From assembly GCA_963971425.1 (NCBI GenBank), contig OZ020524.1, forward strand, positions 19,149,022 to 19,213,021: DNA of 64,000 nucleotides, given 5' to 3'. Below, one piece after another: positions 37,413 to 48,149 of the stretch. The position numbers and the translations under genes are program-made. The stretch's first letter is position 1. Every line of letters starts with the position of its first letter. Under the pieces are notes generated by a model. That model had not been told where the DNA came from, did no database searches, and saw only the letters and a program-made list of their open reading frames with translations. This DNA comes from Bryoerythrophyllum caledonicum. Lineage: Eukaryota; Streptophyta; Bryopsida; Pottiales; Pottiaceae.

Positions 37413-39156
37413 TAGTGTTGTTACTCTTCGTACCTTAGCGCGAAACCCCATGTAACGCCCAACCCGAATTATCACTCTAGCTTCGTTACTTGCCGAATAT
37501 ATGGAAGAAAATGTAGGGCCACTTCCATGCATTGTCGTATAGAGAGGGAAGCGCTTTCAGAATTCACAGGGGATCTGGCTGCAACCGGAATAGATGGCAG
37601 GAGAGTCCAGACAGGTCTTTAATTCTTCTGTTCTTCAAACCTTCATATCTTTGACTCTTCAAACAACTCTCCATTGGCCTATCATGTGGTGGCTCTAAAC
37701 ATGTTAAGGGTAAAGGTAAGGTGATAAGAACCGACGGCCTCGGACGGATAAAACGGGACGGCCAGACCACAAGCTGAAACCATTTGAAAGATTGGCTCCT
37801 TAAATTCAAACCCACGGCGACCAACAATCGCGCCTCACCGGTGGAAACAACATGAATATGACCGTGTAGGTGATCAACCCCACTTCGCCGCAACAAAATT
37901 TACGAAGCAGAATTGAAAAGAACTAACATCCAAATGTGGCTGGGAATAACAAAATAAAGACAACGAGCCTCCAAATCCGGCTAGGAATAAGAAGCCCCAA
38001 GCCACAATACACGAGTCTTCATGTCTTCTTTTCTTCAAGTCTTCAAATCTTCATGTATTCAAAAACACAAAGAAACTCAAAAGAAGTGTTCAAAAACACA
38101 ATTAAAAAACTTCTACCAAGGCTGTAACCTTCAAATAAGTGCCACAGATGACTCAAAACTCTAACTAATATGTGTAATAACTCTCTGGAAAGCTAATACA
38201 AACAACTAACACTTCTCCAAATTTCAAGTCATTCTAAAGTATTGTCCAAAAGTTATATGAGTTCAAAGTTCCGCCCTTCTAGAAATTCAATCGCTCATAA
38301 CTTCTTTCTCAAAACTCTAAATCTTAATTGTAACAGTTTTTTCGAGAGCTATGACATTGGTGCATACACTTTTCAAATCTCAAACCATACTAAACTACTG
38401 TCCAAAAGTTATGGCTTGTTGAAACCTCTGCCCTCTCAATGGATCGCCTCGGGTTTTCACAATTACAAACCTTCATAACTTTTGCAATTCAACTCCAACT
38501 AACTTGAATGATAAGTTTATGGAAAGCTACACAAAAGTTCTACAACTTCTGAAATTTTCACAAAGAGACGCAAAAACTACAAACTTTTGTGGCTGCCCGA
38601 ATCTCTGCTCTTCTTCGTTGGGTGGTAACAGACCCTCCTCTGCTCGCACGCTTGTAACTCTTTGTCTACAACTCTAAATCAAGCGAAAATAATCTCTTTG
38701 AAAGCGCATCTCAAAGAGAAAAAAACCCTCAAAATTTCATTCCAAAATAATTCTTACAACCAGAATTATGGCCCATCAAACTCTCAACTCTTTACACCCA
38801 CACGCACTTCACTCTAAAGCACACTAACCATTTTTTCCCCAAAAACCCGACCAAGAAAGAGATAAATGATGCCTACCTACCCTCTAGACCCCTAAGGTGG
38901 ATAAGATCAGCCCATATGCATATCATATGAGCCTCAAAACACCATTGACCCTAGGAAAACTCAAAAGATAAGTACCTATTTATTTTTTAAAGTCAACAAA
39001 CCTTTAGAGTTCAAATTAGGAGGTAAACTATCTTCTATCTATCATCTTTTAGTTTCTAACATTCAAATGCAACACAAAGCACTTATATTTAGTACAAACC
39101 TTCAATAAAAATCAAGTAGAGGTAAAAACTAAAGTGAAAGAACAGTGTTATTCCAT
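37413..39156. other. Intergenic with a degenerate ~150-180-bp repeat (about 38215-38640)
   Basis: The phrase TGTCCAAAAGTTAT recurs at about 38244 and 38399, each followed by a C-rich CCGCCCTTCT / CTGCCCTCT block; a third diverged block follows near 38600. No gene was recognised. Confidence 0.4.
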
Positions 39157-39585
39157 CTACAAGAACTTGAGGATGCGCTTGATAGTAATAGCGATGTAAT
39201 CTGCACGTTGAGTATTTGTCATAGGATTCACTGGCCCTTCTAACCAACAATGGTGACCAGTGCTTACTTCGATTGGCCTAGTTATACAGAAATAATAGTC
39301 TTCGTTCAGGCCCTCGAAACTTCGTTCAAATGTCACTTCACGGGTGCCCGGTTCAACACCTCCAGTTTGAAGTAAGATCTCTAAAACACGAGCGTTCTTT
39401 TAAAGATTACCATGCCAACGCTGCTCAACAAAAGGCTGCTTCAGCGGGCGAGAAGATCCAGCTTCATCTTGCGGGTGCACTGGCAATGGTGTGGAAACCG
39501 CCGGCTAGAATGGTTGAATTGGCAACTGAGACAAGGAAAGCTGTAAATCTACCTCCGGTTCAGACTCTAGATTTTGTGACTCCAT
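39157..39585 (-). pseudogene. Unidentified protein remnant with two in-frame stops
   Basis: On the minus strand one frame of exactly 143 codons runs from ATG 39585 to TAG 39157-39159, interrupted only by TAG at 39505-39507 and TAA at 39400-39402. The translation looks like real protein: acidic start MESQNLESEPEVD, a Pro-rich middle, then GGVEPGTREVTFERSFEG, DYYFCITRPIEV, GHHCWLEGPVNPMTNTQRAD and YIAITIKRILKFL. I do not recognise the family. The stops split it into pieces too short for a length-filtered ORF search. It may be an old gene fragment or a piece of transposon protein. Confidence 0.5.
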
Positions 39586-40775
39586 AAAAACCCTCCAGTT
39601 CGACATATTAGTTTGAACTTCAAGTCCAAACACAATCTCTAAGAATGTAAAGGAATATTTCAAATTGGTGAATATTGTTTACAGCTTTCGCCTTTTAAAC
39701 AATCCCATGAGCAATAAGCGTCACCTTGAAGCTACTGGAAGCGTCACCAATAACTTTCGTCCTCCTAATCAAAGATTTTTCCAAAAAGATAAACAAGTAA
39801 ATGTTTCATACATTGTAGATATTTACATCACGACAGCGTCTCAGTCGTTTGCTATTATAATCAACCCAAGGTTTTGGATGCTTCCAAGTTGTACCCCAAC
39901 ACCTTTATTATGAGAATTTGACAGGTCCCACCTTGAACTTCACAATCCATCTTGCTCTGAATAATATGTTGGGAGGAATGGGGAAGCTGACGGGCTTGAA
40001 AAGCGGTTGCATCATCCCGGAGATTATCAGCTACATCCGACCTTACTTTTTCAGGTAGAGTGAGAAGCTAGCTACATGGAAGTGACCCGACCCCGTTTGA
40101 GATGATGGGTCGGGTATTGCATGGAACCAAGATCTTAGTTTCATTAATTGTCAATTTGTTGACAATTAGTGTGCAAATTGTTGCCAAGTTTAAGATGAAT
40201 ACAATTCTTTTTTTTCCGATTTTGTTGCCAACTTGGATTGTTGCCGCCTTCAGTGAGATTTGTTGCGGAGATCGAAGTTGTTGCATTTTTATTTTGTTGG
40301 GTTTCACCTCTGTACATGCAACAAACCTCGTTTTCTAATCCCATTCAAAAAGATGGACACAAACAACATTGAACCTCACTCTCAACTCCACATCCTCTCG
40401 ACTTGCACACTTCAAAGGCGTGCCAAATTCATGAGAGATTCGTCCCTGGCAACTCACTCTCCTCTATTACAAATCAGAACGCTCTTATACACGCTTGAAG
40501 AAGAAATTTAGAGCAAACAAACACTTTTTGCTCATAATCGACCAATCGTGTGAGATGAAATCTTCCAATTTAAAAAACAAAGAAACCTAAGAAATAGAAC
40601 CTGATGAAAGAAGTTTGACTTTCTGGAGTTCTCATATTTGGGATTTTTTTAGGGTAGAAATTTGAGGTTGGATAGTTGAGGGGTTTTAAGTGCAAGTTTG
40701 CTATCATTTGGATTGGAATTTAAATTGTGGTAGGGTTCCATATTTGATGCATTGTGCCAGTTTTAGGTTTCGATT
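39586..40775. other. Intergenic, no gene seen
   Basis: Short open frames only. A local palindromic phrase (AATTGTCAATTTGTTGACAATT, about 40145-40167) can form a small hairpin. Confidence 0.4.
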
Positions 40776-40784
40776 GCTTTCTAT

Positions 40785-41175
40785 GCGTGTGTGAGATCTA
40801 AAATATGTGTGTGGATGTGTGTAATCTAAGTGTGTGTGTATGTGTGATCTAATTCTGCTTATGTGTGTGTAATCTAAGTATGCTTGTGTGTGTGTAATTT
40901 AAGTATGTTTGTGTGTGTGTAATTTAAGTACGCTTGTGTGTGTATAATCTAAGTATGCTTGTGTGTGTGTAATTTAAGTATGTTTGTGTGTGTACTCTAA
41001 GTATGCTTGTGTGTGTAATCTAAGTATGCTTGTGTGTGTAATCTAAGTATGCTTGTGTGTGTACTCTAAGTATGCTTGTGTGTGTAATCTAAGTATGCTT
41101 GTGTGTATAATCTAAGTGTGTGTGTGTGTGTGTAATCTAAGTATGTGTGTGTAATCTAAGTATGTGTGTGTGTGA
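40785..41175 (+). repeat. GT-rich ~20-25-bp minisatellite
   Basis: About 16 units of the form GTGTGTGTAATCTAAGTATGCTT, varying in the length of the GT part. The number of GTs changes from unit to unit, giving a compound microsatellite/minisatellite. Confidence 0.93.
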
Positions 41176-41689
41176 AATCTACCACTAAATTTCAATATGT
41201 GAAATGTAACAACGACCAAAACTTATTGTTATTGACAATTGGTATTTAAGTTGACATTTAATGTTTGTTACATTAGTAGGGTTATTGACATTTAGTGTTC
41301 AATTTCGTAATTAGTGTTGCAAATACTAAATATTGACTTTAGTATAATAGTAGTAGTAAGAACTTTGGGCCCTTTAGGGAGTCGGTGTGAATAGAGTGTC
41401 TGTTCGTTTCCGTCACTATATCAATGTCCTCACGACACGGACCAATATGGAGTTGCGGGCGACGCAAGAAAATATCAAGCTCCTTATCACGACACTACAG
41501 CCAATCCTAGCATTCAAGTCTGGTTCCGAAAATTGCGCCGACGCACCCGCGCATGCGTTGCGTCTTTTATCCCCTTTCATTGTTGCAAGGATCTTTTTAA
41601 ACTTTCTTTCTATATTTTAACCGTTGTCAAGAAATTTTGTTATCCAACCAATTTTTATGATTTATTGATTTTGCTGCAATATGGAGAAG

Positions 41690-41866
41690 AAGAAGAATTT
41701 GGGTCCTCAAAGGAGACAGGCGTGAATAAGTGTTTATTCATTTTCTTCACTAAGCCTATGGCCACGGGACATAGGTTAGTATAATGGAACTACTTCCCCC
41801 TTTTGAGGATAAACAATTTTTTTACATAGAAGACTTCCCTATACTAAATGCCTTAGAGACAGGCAC
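41690..41866 (-). mobile_element. SINE copy A (5'-truncated, minus strand)
   Basis: The reverse complement contains GGAAGTAGTTCCATTATACT, CCCGTGGCCATAGGCTTAGTG, a block ending ATTCACGCCTGTCTCC, then TTCTTCTTCTTCT. These match, in order, the LINE tail at 10405-10524. The tRNA-like head is missing. Confidence 0.72.
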
Positions 41867-42235
41867 TATAGCCTTGGTGTAGTGGTTTGAGTCATAGCAC
41901 ACCAATAAGGTGGTTGTAAGTTCAAGTCTCCATGTCGGCGTGGTGCCTACCATCATAGTCCACCCAAGTATGGTGGAGGGTCTTGAGACCTCATTGTATG
42001 GGTACCCGAAAAGGCCTTAGGGAGGGACGACATGTCGGTTGTCTTTAAGGCACTTAGTGTAGGAAGCACTTAGTGTAGGAAGCACTCGGTGTAGAAAAGT
42101 GTTTACCTTTCAAAGGGAAAAGTGGTTCTATTATACTATCCTGTGTCCCGTGGCCATGGACTTAGTGAAAATATTAAACAAATACTATGTTCACACCGGT
42201 CCCTGTCGGAGACCGGAGTTCTTTTTATCTTGCCT
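41867..42235 (+). mobile_element. SINE copy B (full-length, tRNA-derived head, LINE-derived tail)
   Basis: The head at 41871 has an RNA polymerase III A box TGGTGTAGTGG (41875-41885) and B box GTTCAAGTC (41920-41928) at normal tRNA spacing. A unique body follows, then a tail (about 42105-42232) with GTGGTTCTATTATACT, CCGTGGCCATGGACTTAGTG and ACCGGTCC...GAGACCGGAG. The tail is homologous to the 3' end of the dual-endonuclease LINE, including its stem. SINEs are non-coding and depend on partner LINE enzymes. Confidence 0.82.
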
Positions 42236-42415
42236 TAGGCACAACGGACATGTTTATCCCCAAAGGGCTTTTTGGGTACCCATACAACGAGGTCTTAAGA
42301 CCCCTTACCATAGTTAAGTGGACTATGGTGGTAGGCACCACACCGGCGTGAGGATTTAAACTCACAACCACCTCACTAGGGTGCCATGACCCAAACCACT
42401 ACACCAAGAGTGTGG
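42236..42415 (-). mobile_element. SINE copy C (head and body, minus strand)
   Basis: The reverse complement gives A box TGGTGTAGTGG (42396-42406), a B box with one change (GTTTAAATC, 42353-42361), then GGTGCCTACC, ATAGTCCAC and TTGTATGGGTACCC in the order seen in copy B. The LINE-like tail is absent. It lies directly against copy B in opposite orientation. Confidence 0.8.
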
Positions 42416-43061
42416 TGCCTTTTGTTGCAACAACAAAAATACGGCAATCAAATACCCTACGTTTTGGTTGGATTTGTACGTAATTATTTCCAAATGGAGA
42501 CTGTTCAAAAGTTTTGGAAAATATATAGGATTTGTTTAAGGTCATACCCATGTAGTGCCAAGGTCATACCCATGTAAAATATAGGTGATACTCATATAAT
42601 ACCTAGGTCATACCCGTTGTTTCCAAACCATTGTGAATTAGAAAAACAATCAATTCCGCAAGGAGTGTCCGAACTCAACCAATGCATATGGTATTGCTTA
42701 AGAGATGGATGGAATTTGTTGTCTTTACTCTCAACCTCTATGTTTCATTCTAGGATCTCACAAAAAGGAGAGAGAAATCTAAGTGTATAGGTTTACACAA
42801 ACCAAGCAGTTGATAACCCCTAAGGAATCATTTGTACCCACGGGATGCAATTTGCGTTTGGGCACGCTCCTAAAAATCTAATTTTGTATATAATTTTTTG
42901 AAAAAATAAAGTAAGGATAAGAATGTACATGGGTTATTTTTGCAAGGATTTTTTCTTTGAACTTGTAGGAAAAATGTTAGGGTGGTTTAAACATGAAAAA
43001 CTCAAGTTTGAGTTGTGTTGGATGCTGTAGAGCTTAATAGTACATTGTTCATTATATATAG
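42416..43061. other. Intergenic, no gene seen
   Basis: AT-rich. A short motif, GGTCATACCC, recurs three times at about 42541, 42561 and 42605. Confidence 0.4.
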
Positions 43062-43188
43062 CGTGGATTTGTCATTGATGTGGATCACCTACACTAATTT
43101 ACATCAAGCACTTGCATGTCAAATTATGATTGTTTAATTGTTTCCAAGGAAGTGTTTGTCAATAGAGGATTGCTTGTAAAACTTCCAA
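43062..43188 (+). repeat. Dispersed repeat, copy 2
   Basis: Same-strand match to 15563-15690 (ATTGATGTGGATCACCTACAC, then TTTACATCAAGCAC, then GCATGTCAAATTATGATT). No ORF. Confidence 0.75.
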
Positions 43189-43240
43189 TCATGGACCATA
43201 CTTCCATCGTCTATGACCGGAGATTAGTCCGGTAGACTCC

Positions 43241-43554
43241 TCAGGGCGTCCCGGGAGGTTGCAACTTTGTAGCCGCTTGTCCCTTCTGAAAGACCCAAGG
43301 CTTCTCGTATAGTCCTTTGCAATCCATTTGGATAAGGTCATCCTCTAATTGTTTACCTTTCGCAGTCCCTTCCCACTTGTTGAGGTCAACCTTCGAAAGC
43401 GCCAGTGATACCGGTAGAGCCATGTTGTCCGGGATGGACTAGCTCCGTGATGTGCATATACCTCGACCAATCTCCCCATCAACTTATCACAACCTCCCGT
43501 CAAGCCCGGACAACATAAATATACCGGACAACCAATGAACTTTCTCCGGAACAC
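43241..43554 (-). pseudogene. Possible coding remnant, family unknown
   Basis: Two overlapping minus-strand frames each look protein-like: MFRRKFIGCPVYLCCPGLTGG...LVEVYAHHGAS, then in another frame MALPVSLALSKVDLNKWEG...DLIQMDCKGLYEKPW. This could be one gene fragment with a frameshift near 43420-43450. No motif allows a family call. Confidence 0.25.
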
Positions 43555-44555
43555 TTTACTAGACTAACGTTGATGTAGATATCGCACGTATCTAGTAACA
43601 CGACTAACAAAACAATATCACAATTGACCACTTCAAAGAGATGACTTGAGAGAACAAGAATTTGGAAGGGGGTCTCCCGGTTGATCGGGAGACCGGGAAA
43701 AAGATGGAAAAATTAGACAAGACCTAGAGATGAGGGGAGAATGGAGAAAATAGAATAGAAGACTTTGCCACGAAGCCGGGACAATGGAAAACAAACAATG
43801 TGAAGCGAAGGTAGACGCACAAGTACAAGAAATCAAGATCTAAGACATACAAGGTCTAGATAGAATCTACCAAGAGACTTTTCTCTTGACTGGAAAGGAG
43901 GTAAGCAGAGTTTACTCCGGGAGAAGAGACGTGAGAAGAGATCTAACAAACAAGAAAAACTCACTATTTGGCAAGAATCACCTTTTCGACAACTTCTAGC
44001 CACCTCCTTGTTGCACCCGCAACCTCCTCGAAATCGCGGTCTAGTCTCTGAATCTTCTCGCCATGGCTGTGAATCTCCTTGCACCATCTCCACGCCTAGG
44101 AATCTTCACCACTGTCGTGTGAAAAAGTCCCCTCCACCACCATCTTCTTCCAAACCCTAGGTTTGAAGCTTCAAATCCTAGGTGCCACCAACTTTCCTCA
44201 AAACCCTAGCTTCCGCGCCCTTCCTTCACGCTTCCTCCAACACCTCCTTGAAAAGCCTCCTCCAACAACTTCTTCAACAACGATCTCCTTGAACGACCTT
44301 CTTCAACTTCTTCTTCTTGAAACCCCAACTTCAACCTCCTTGTAAGAACCCAACTTCAACCTCCTTCTTCTTGAAACTCCAACTTTTTAAAGAGAAAGAG
44401 AGAGAAAAGAAAGAGATAGATAATCTGGAGAGAAAGAGGAGTGAGAGCGAGGAGGAAGAAGGTCGGGGGAGAAAAAAAAACTTACTCGGCGGGGGACTCG
44501 GGAGCTCGCTGGCTAGGGAATGTCAGGGGCTCGTTGGCCGGGGGAGGCCATACTA
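43555..44555. other. Intergenic, compositionally mixed
   Basis: Includes a pyrimidine-rich + strand stretch (about 44100-44400, repeated AACTTCTTC / CTCCTTG phrases) and a purine-rich stretch (about 44395-44500). Short open frames there are products of that composition. Confidence 0.4.
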
Positions 44556-44645
44556 GAACTCAGGTACCCGGGTACGATACTCGGGTTGGCTCGGTACCCG
44601 AGTGGGTACGTACCTGACCCATATCCAGGTTGGTACCTGGGTATA
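44556..44645. repeat. GGTACC-type short repeat
   Basis: About eight overlapping GGTACC / GGTAC / CTCGGGT phrases in 90 bases. A similar GGTATC/GGTACC-rich patch occurs at about 48905-48985. Confidence 0.5.
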
Positions 44646-44727
44646 TATTATTTATTTATTTATAATTATTTATTTATTTTTCTTTTATTTTTATTTTTTC
44701 CTCATATAAAATAAAGTGCCTATTTTC

Positions 44728-45110
44728 TCCAATAGGGACTTAAAACTTCCAAACAAGGTAAAAACCTAGACAACTACTACTAAAACTAGCACTTCTAAGT
44801 ATACTATCTAGTTGATGAAGATTTTGACTAGTTTAGTTTTAAGTGGTGATTTTGTCCCAGAAATCCTTCTTGGGCATTCTTTGTAGGTTTTTCCGGGCAC
44901 AACCTTGGTAGTTTTAAGGCCCGGTTTAATCACCACTTTTTATACTAATTAACTAGTTAAGCATTTACCGACTTTCAAAAATTATTATACAACCTACTTC
45001 TACGTAATACTAACTACTTTGTCGGTTATCTAAGACTAAAAATCACAATTTAACTAATTTTTTTGGTAGGGGCAACCAAGTGGGAGTTTTAGACTCCCAC
45101 ACAAGGCATG
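44728..45110. mobile_element. Possible MITE with degenerate inverted ends
   Basis: The left end (AGGGACTTAAAACTTCCAAAC...) is an imperfect inverse of the right end (AAGTGGGAGTTTTAGACTCC). Subterminal GTGGTGATTTTG and AATCACCAC are also inverted. The element would be ~380 bp without an ORF. The match is by eye only. Confidence 0.4.
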
Positions 45111-46259
45111 TCTTAGAAACATAGATGCGTCAAAGGTAGTTTTTGAAAGTGAGTGGAAGTCAGTTAGTGGTATAAAGTTCCTTCAACTATGTCATTCTAT
45201 GGCCTCTGGGTTACTAGCACTGATTGACGCTAATGGAGGACATACACGTTGATAGATTTTGAATAACTAATTTTGTGTGTATTTTTTGGACTTAGAAATT
45301 TTTACACATGTTATCAACATAACAATGATCTTGTGACAAAAATTTCATGTTGAAATAACAACCCTAGGGAGGCTGTCAAAGTTGGAAGTTGTGAAATGAT
45401 TTTCCCCTTTGTTTCTCACAACTACACCTATTGGATATAATTTTTTTTTGGGTCACTTGAGCTTGAATTTTTTCACACGTGTAATAAACATAAAGGTGCT
45501 TCCACTCCAAAAATTCTATGGAAAAAAAATCTTCAATCCTTGGGAGGGTGTTAAAGTTGCAGTTATGAAACTTTTCTTAGAACTACCCCTTGTTGATAAA
45601 TCTTGAATATTTTGTATAAATCTCCTGGCCTTGAAATTTGATACACATGTTTTCATCATAAATATTAATTTGTGTCTAATATTTTCTGGTAAAATAACAA
45701 ATTTTCAACCCTAAGGAGGGTGTCAAAGTTGGCAACAATGTGGACACTATCCTTGGAATTGCCCAAGGTGCCAATTTGGGTGTCACCCCACTGTACATTT
45801 CATGCAAATTTCAATTTATTTTAGACACAAACGTCTTAGAATCAGATTAGATGGCACGGTTGTGGTCGATCACAAACATTCCAATTTTTATTTGAAATTT
45901 CTTTAGGTACAAATATAGTTGTATATAATAATCATAGAGGCATGAGATAGTTAAGTCCTTGGTTTTGAGACAATAATAATAAAAAGTATTACAAAGTAAG
46001 TTATTTATAAAAGTCACAATATTACAAATAACTGCATGAACTTTTACAATTTTCTTTTCAACTGTAAGAACCTTTGATTAAGCCTAAAATCTAAGGTAGA
46101 TAAGATTGCAATTTTATGAATATCATACTTGCAGAAATTGACAACATACAAAATAAAGTGGAAAGAAAATAAATAATTCAAAATTAATTTGACATTCCAA
46201 AAATCATAATGTTTATAGTGCAAATACTAATGGTGTCTTTTTGGAAATTTTAAAGAACT
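45111..46259. other. Intergenic, no gene seen
   Basis: AT-rich. The phrase GGGAGGGTGTxAAAGTTG recurs at about 45366, 45541 and 45715, suggesting a ~175-bp degenerate tandem repeat. Confidence 0.45.
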
Positions 46260-47008
46260 ACTAGCAGTTGGCGCTTGCTTTGCAACGCATTAGTTCAACT
46301 ATTTTAATGTAGTTTTTGTATCACAAAATACTTAAAAAGAAGGTAACAACAATCTACATAAAATATAAATATGTCATTGAGAGCTATGCATGGATTTAAA
46401 TAATGTAATAGAATAGAATAGAAAAAAAAATCGGTTTTAGATTTTTTGCATTTTAACATGGAATTTCAAAAATGTTTTGAACGTCAGATTTGTAATAAAG
46501 AGTTTCAAATTTGTTTTGGATAAGCACAAATTGCAACACACAAATTGCAACACACAAATGCAAATTTCACACACCCACAAACTCAACTTGCAAGTACAAT
46601 CTCAATTTCACACACCCACAAACTCAATTTGCAATTACAATCTCAAAACTTGCAATCTCACCTCAAAACTTGTAATTTCAATCTCCACAGCTCAAATATG
46701 CAATTTTACAACTCCAACTTTGTATGCCAACCTCCAAGATCACGACTCCAACTTTACACCTTTCGTACTCCAAGTTTACAATTCATAATTTACAATTCAA
46801 TCTTTAAGTGCTTAAATCAAAAAATATTTTGAACGTCAAATTTGTAATCAAGAGCACAAATTACAACACACAAATGCAAATTTGACACACCAAGAAACTC
46901 AAGACCCTAAATTTCAAAACGGCGCAATAAACCACACAATAATTAGCAATTGGCGCTTGCTTTGCAACGCAATAGTTCAACCATTTCAATGTAGTTTTTA
47001 TTTTACAA
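46260..47008 (+). repeat. Nested direct repeats flanking a low-complexity TGCAA/CACAC tract
   Basis: Outer repeats: about 46260-46330 and 46943-47008 share TTGGCGCTTGCTTTGCAACGC and AATGTAGTTTTT. Inner repeats: about 46477-46575 and 46828-46890 share TTTGAACGTCA(G/A)ATTTGTAAT and CACACAAATGCAAATTT. The interior (about 46510-46800) is a degenerate C/A-rich array of CACACCCACAAACTCAA and CTCAAAACTTG phrases. Confidence 0.6.
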
Positions 47009-47035
47009 AAAAAAAAAAACATTATTCACTACACG

Positions 47036-47130
47036 GTTGACCGCGCAATTAACTGTGCGGTTGACTGCAACGTTTCTATAGTTCACTGCACGGTTCACTG
47101 CGTGGTTGATCGTTGCGTGGTTCACTGCAT
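47036..47130. repeat. ~12-bp GGTTCACTGC minisatellite
   Basis: Roughly seven variants of (C/T)GGTT(C/G)A(C/T)(C/T)GC in tandem, two of them interrupted. Confidence 0.6.
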
Positions 47131-48149
47131 AGATTATGATTTTAGTAGTATGATAATCACCTAAAAAATAATAGCGTCTTTCAAAATTTAAGGAAAACTA
47201 CAACAATTAAAAATAATAATGTCTTTTGAAAATTTATAGTATCTTTTGAAAATTTGTTGTGTCTTGTTAATAATAATAATAAAAATTCATGAAAATACGT
47301 CATCACAATCAATGATGTAGGTACCTGCATGAAAGATGATATAGTTTTAAAAAAAAAGTATTAGTTAGTTAAGGATAAAAAAAATTGCTATAAACACGCA
47401 ATTAAGCAATTATGCACTTAGCCAAGTGCACTGGTTGCTGGTAGAAAGCCGCAAGTTATTTGCTCATAACTTTTAAAAAAATCAAAATTTGGCAAAAGTA
47501 TAGTATGTTTTTTGTCACAAAATTTTGGTGATTGTCGTGTCAAACATTGGCATCTTAATGTTCATATAAGTAATATATTTTTTACATTGGCTACCTTATT
47601 TTTAGAAAATATATGATTTCTAATCTAGTTTGCAAATCTGAATACAAAATTATAATCATGTGCCCAAACAAATTATAAATGTGTTTTGAGTTATTATAGG
47701 ATTTTAGAGTACTGCACTTCAACTGCAATGTGTAAGAGACACAAAAATATATATGCAACTTCCTAAGATAGTGTAAAGTACCTCATTGTATTTTATAATG
47801 CAAAAACATACATAATCAAGCAATTCCACACTATTGTTGAGGGATTCTAAAATCAAACATATCATATGGACCACCCAATATATAAATATATACCACCCAC
47901 CGAGTGATAGACACATCTTAAACTGCATTATACTAACGTACTTGCCACCTAAACTGCGTGCATGCTCTACTATAGTATACAGCTCCAGGCTCAGAGCTCA
48001 TCTTTTGGCGCTCGACTCATCCACTTCCGCGATCCACCAGCCGTGGCTCTCCCAGATTCTGTCAATTTTTGGTGGTGCCATAACGCAACACTCAAAAAAC
48101 CTGTATATCATTACAAAACCATAGTCACTATTAGTATGGAATAAGAATT
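47131..48149. other. Intergenic, no gene seen
   Basis: AT-rich, only short open frames without motifs. Confidence 0.4.

Noticed and set aside
40785-41175. CRISPR-like array
   Set aside because: Units are contiguous with variable GT runs, there are no unique spacers, and the genome is eukaryotic.
41871-41943. Possible functional tRNA gene
   Set aside because: A and B boxes are good, but the acceptor and anticodon stems do not fold cleanly and the sequence continues into a SINE body shared with neighbouring copies.
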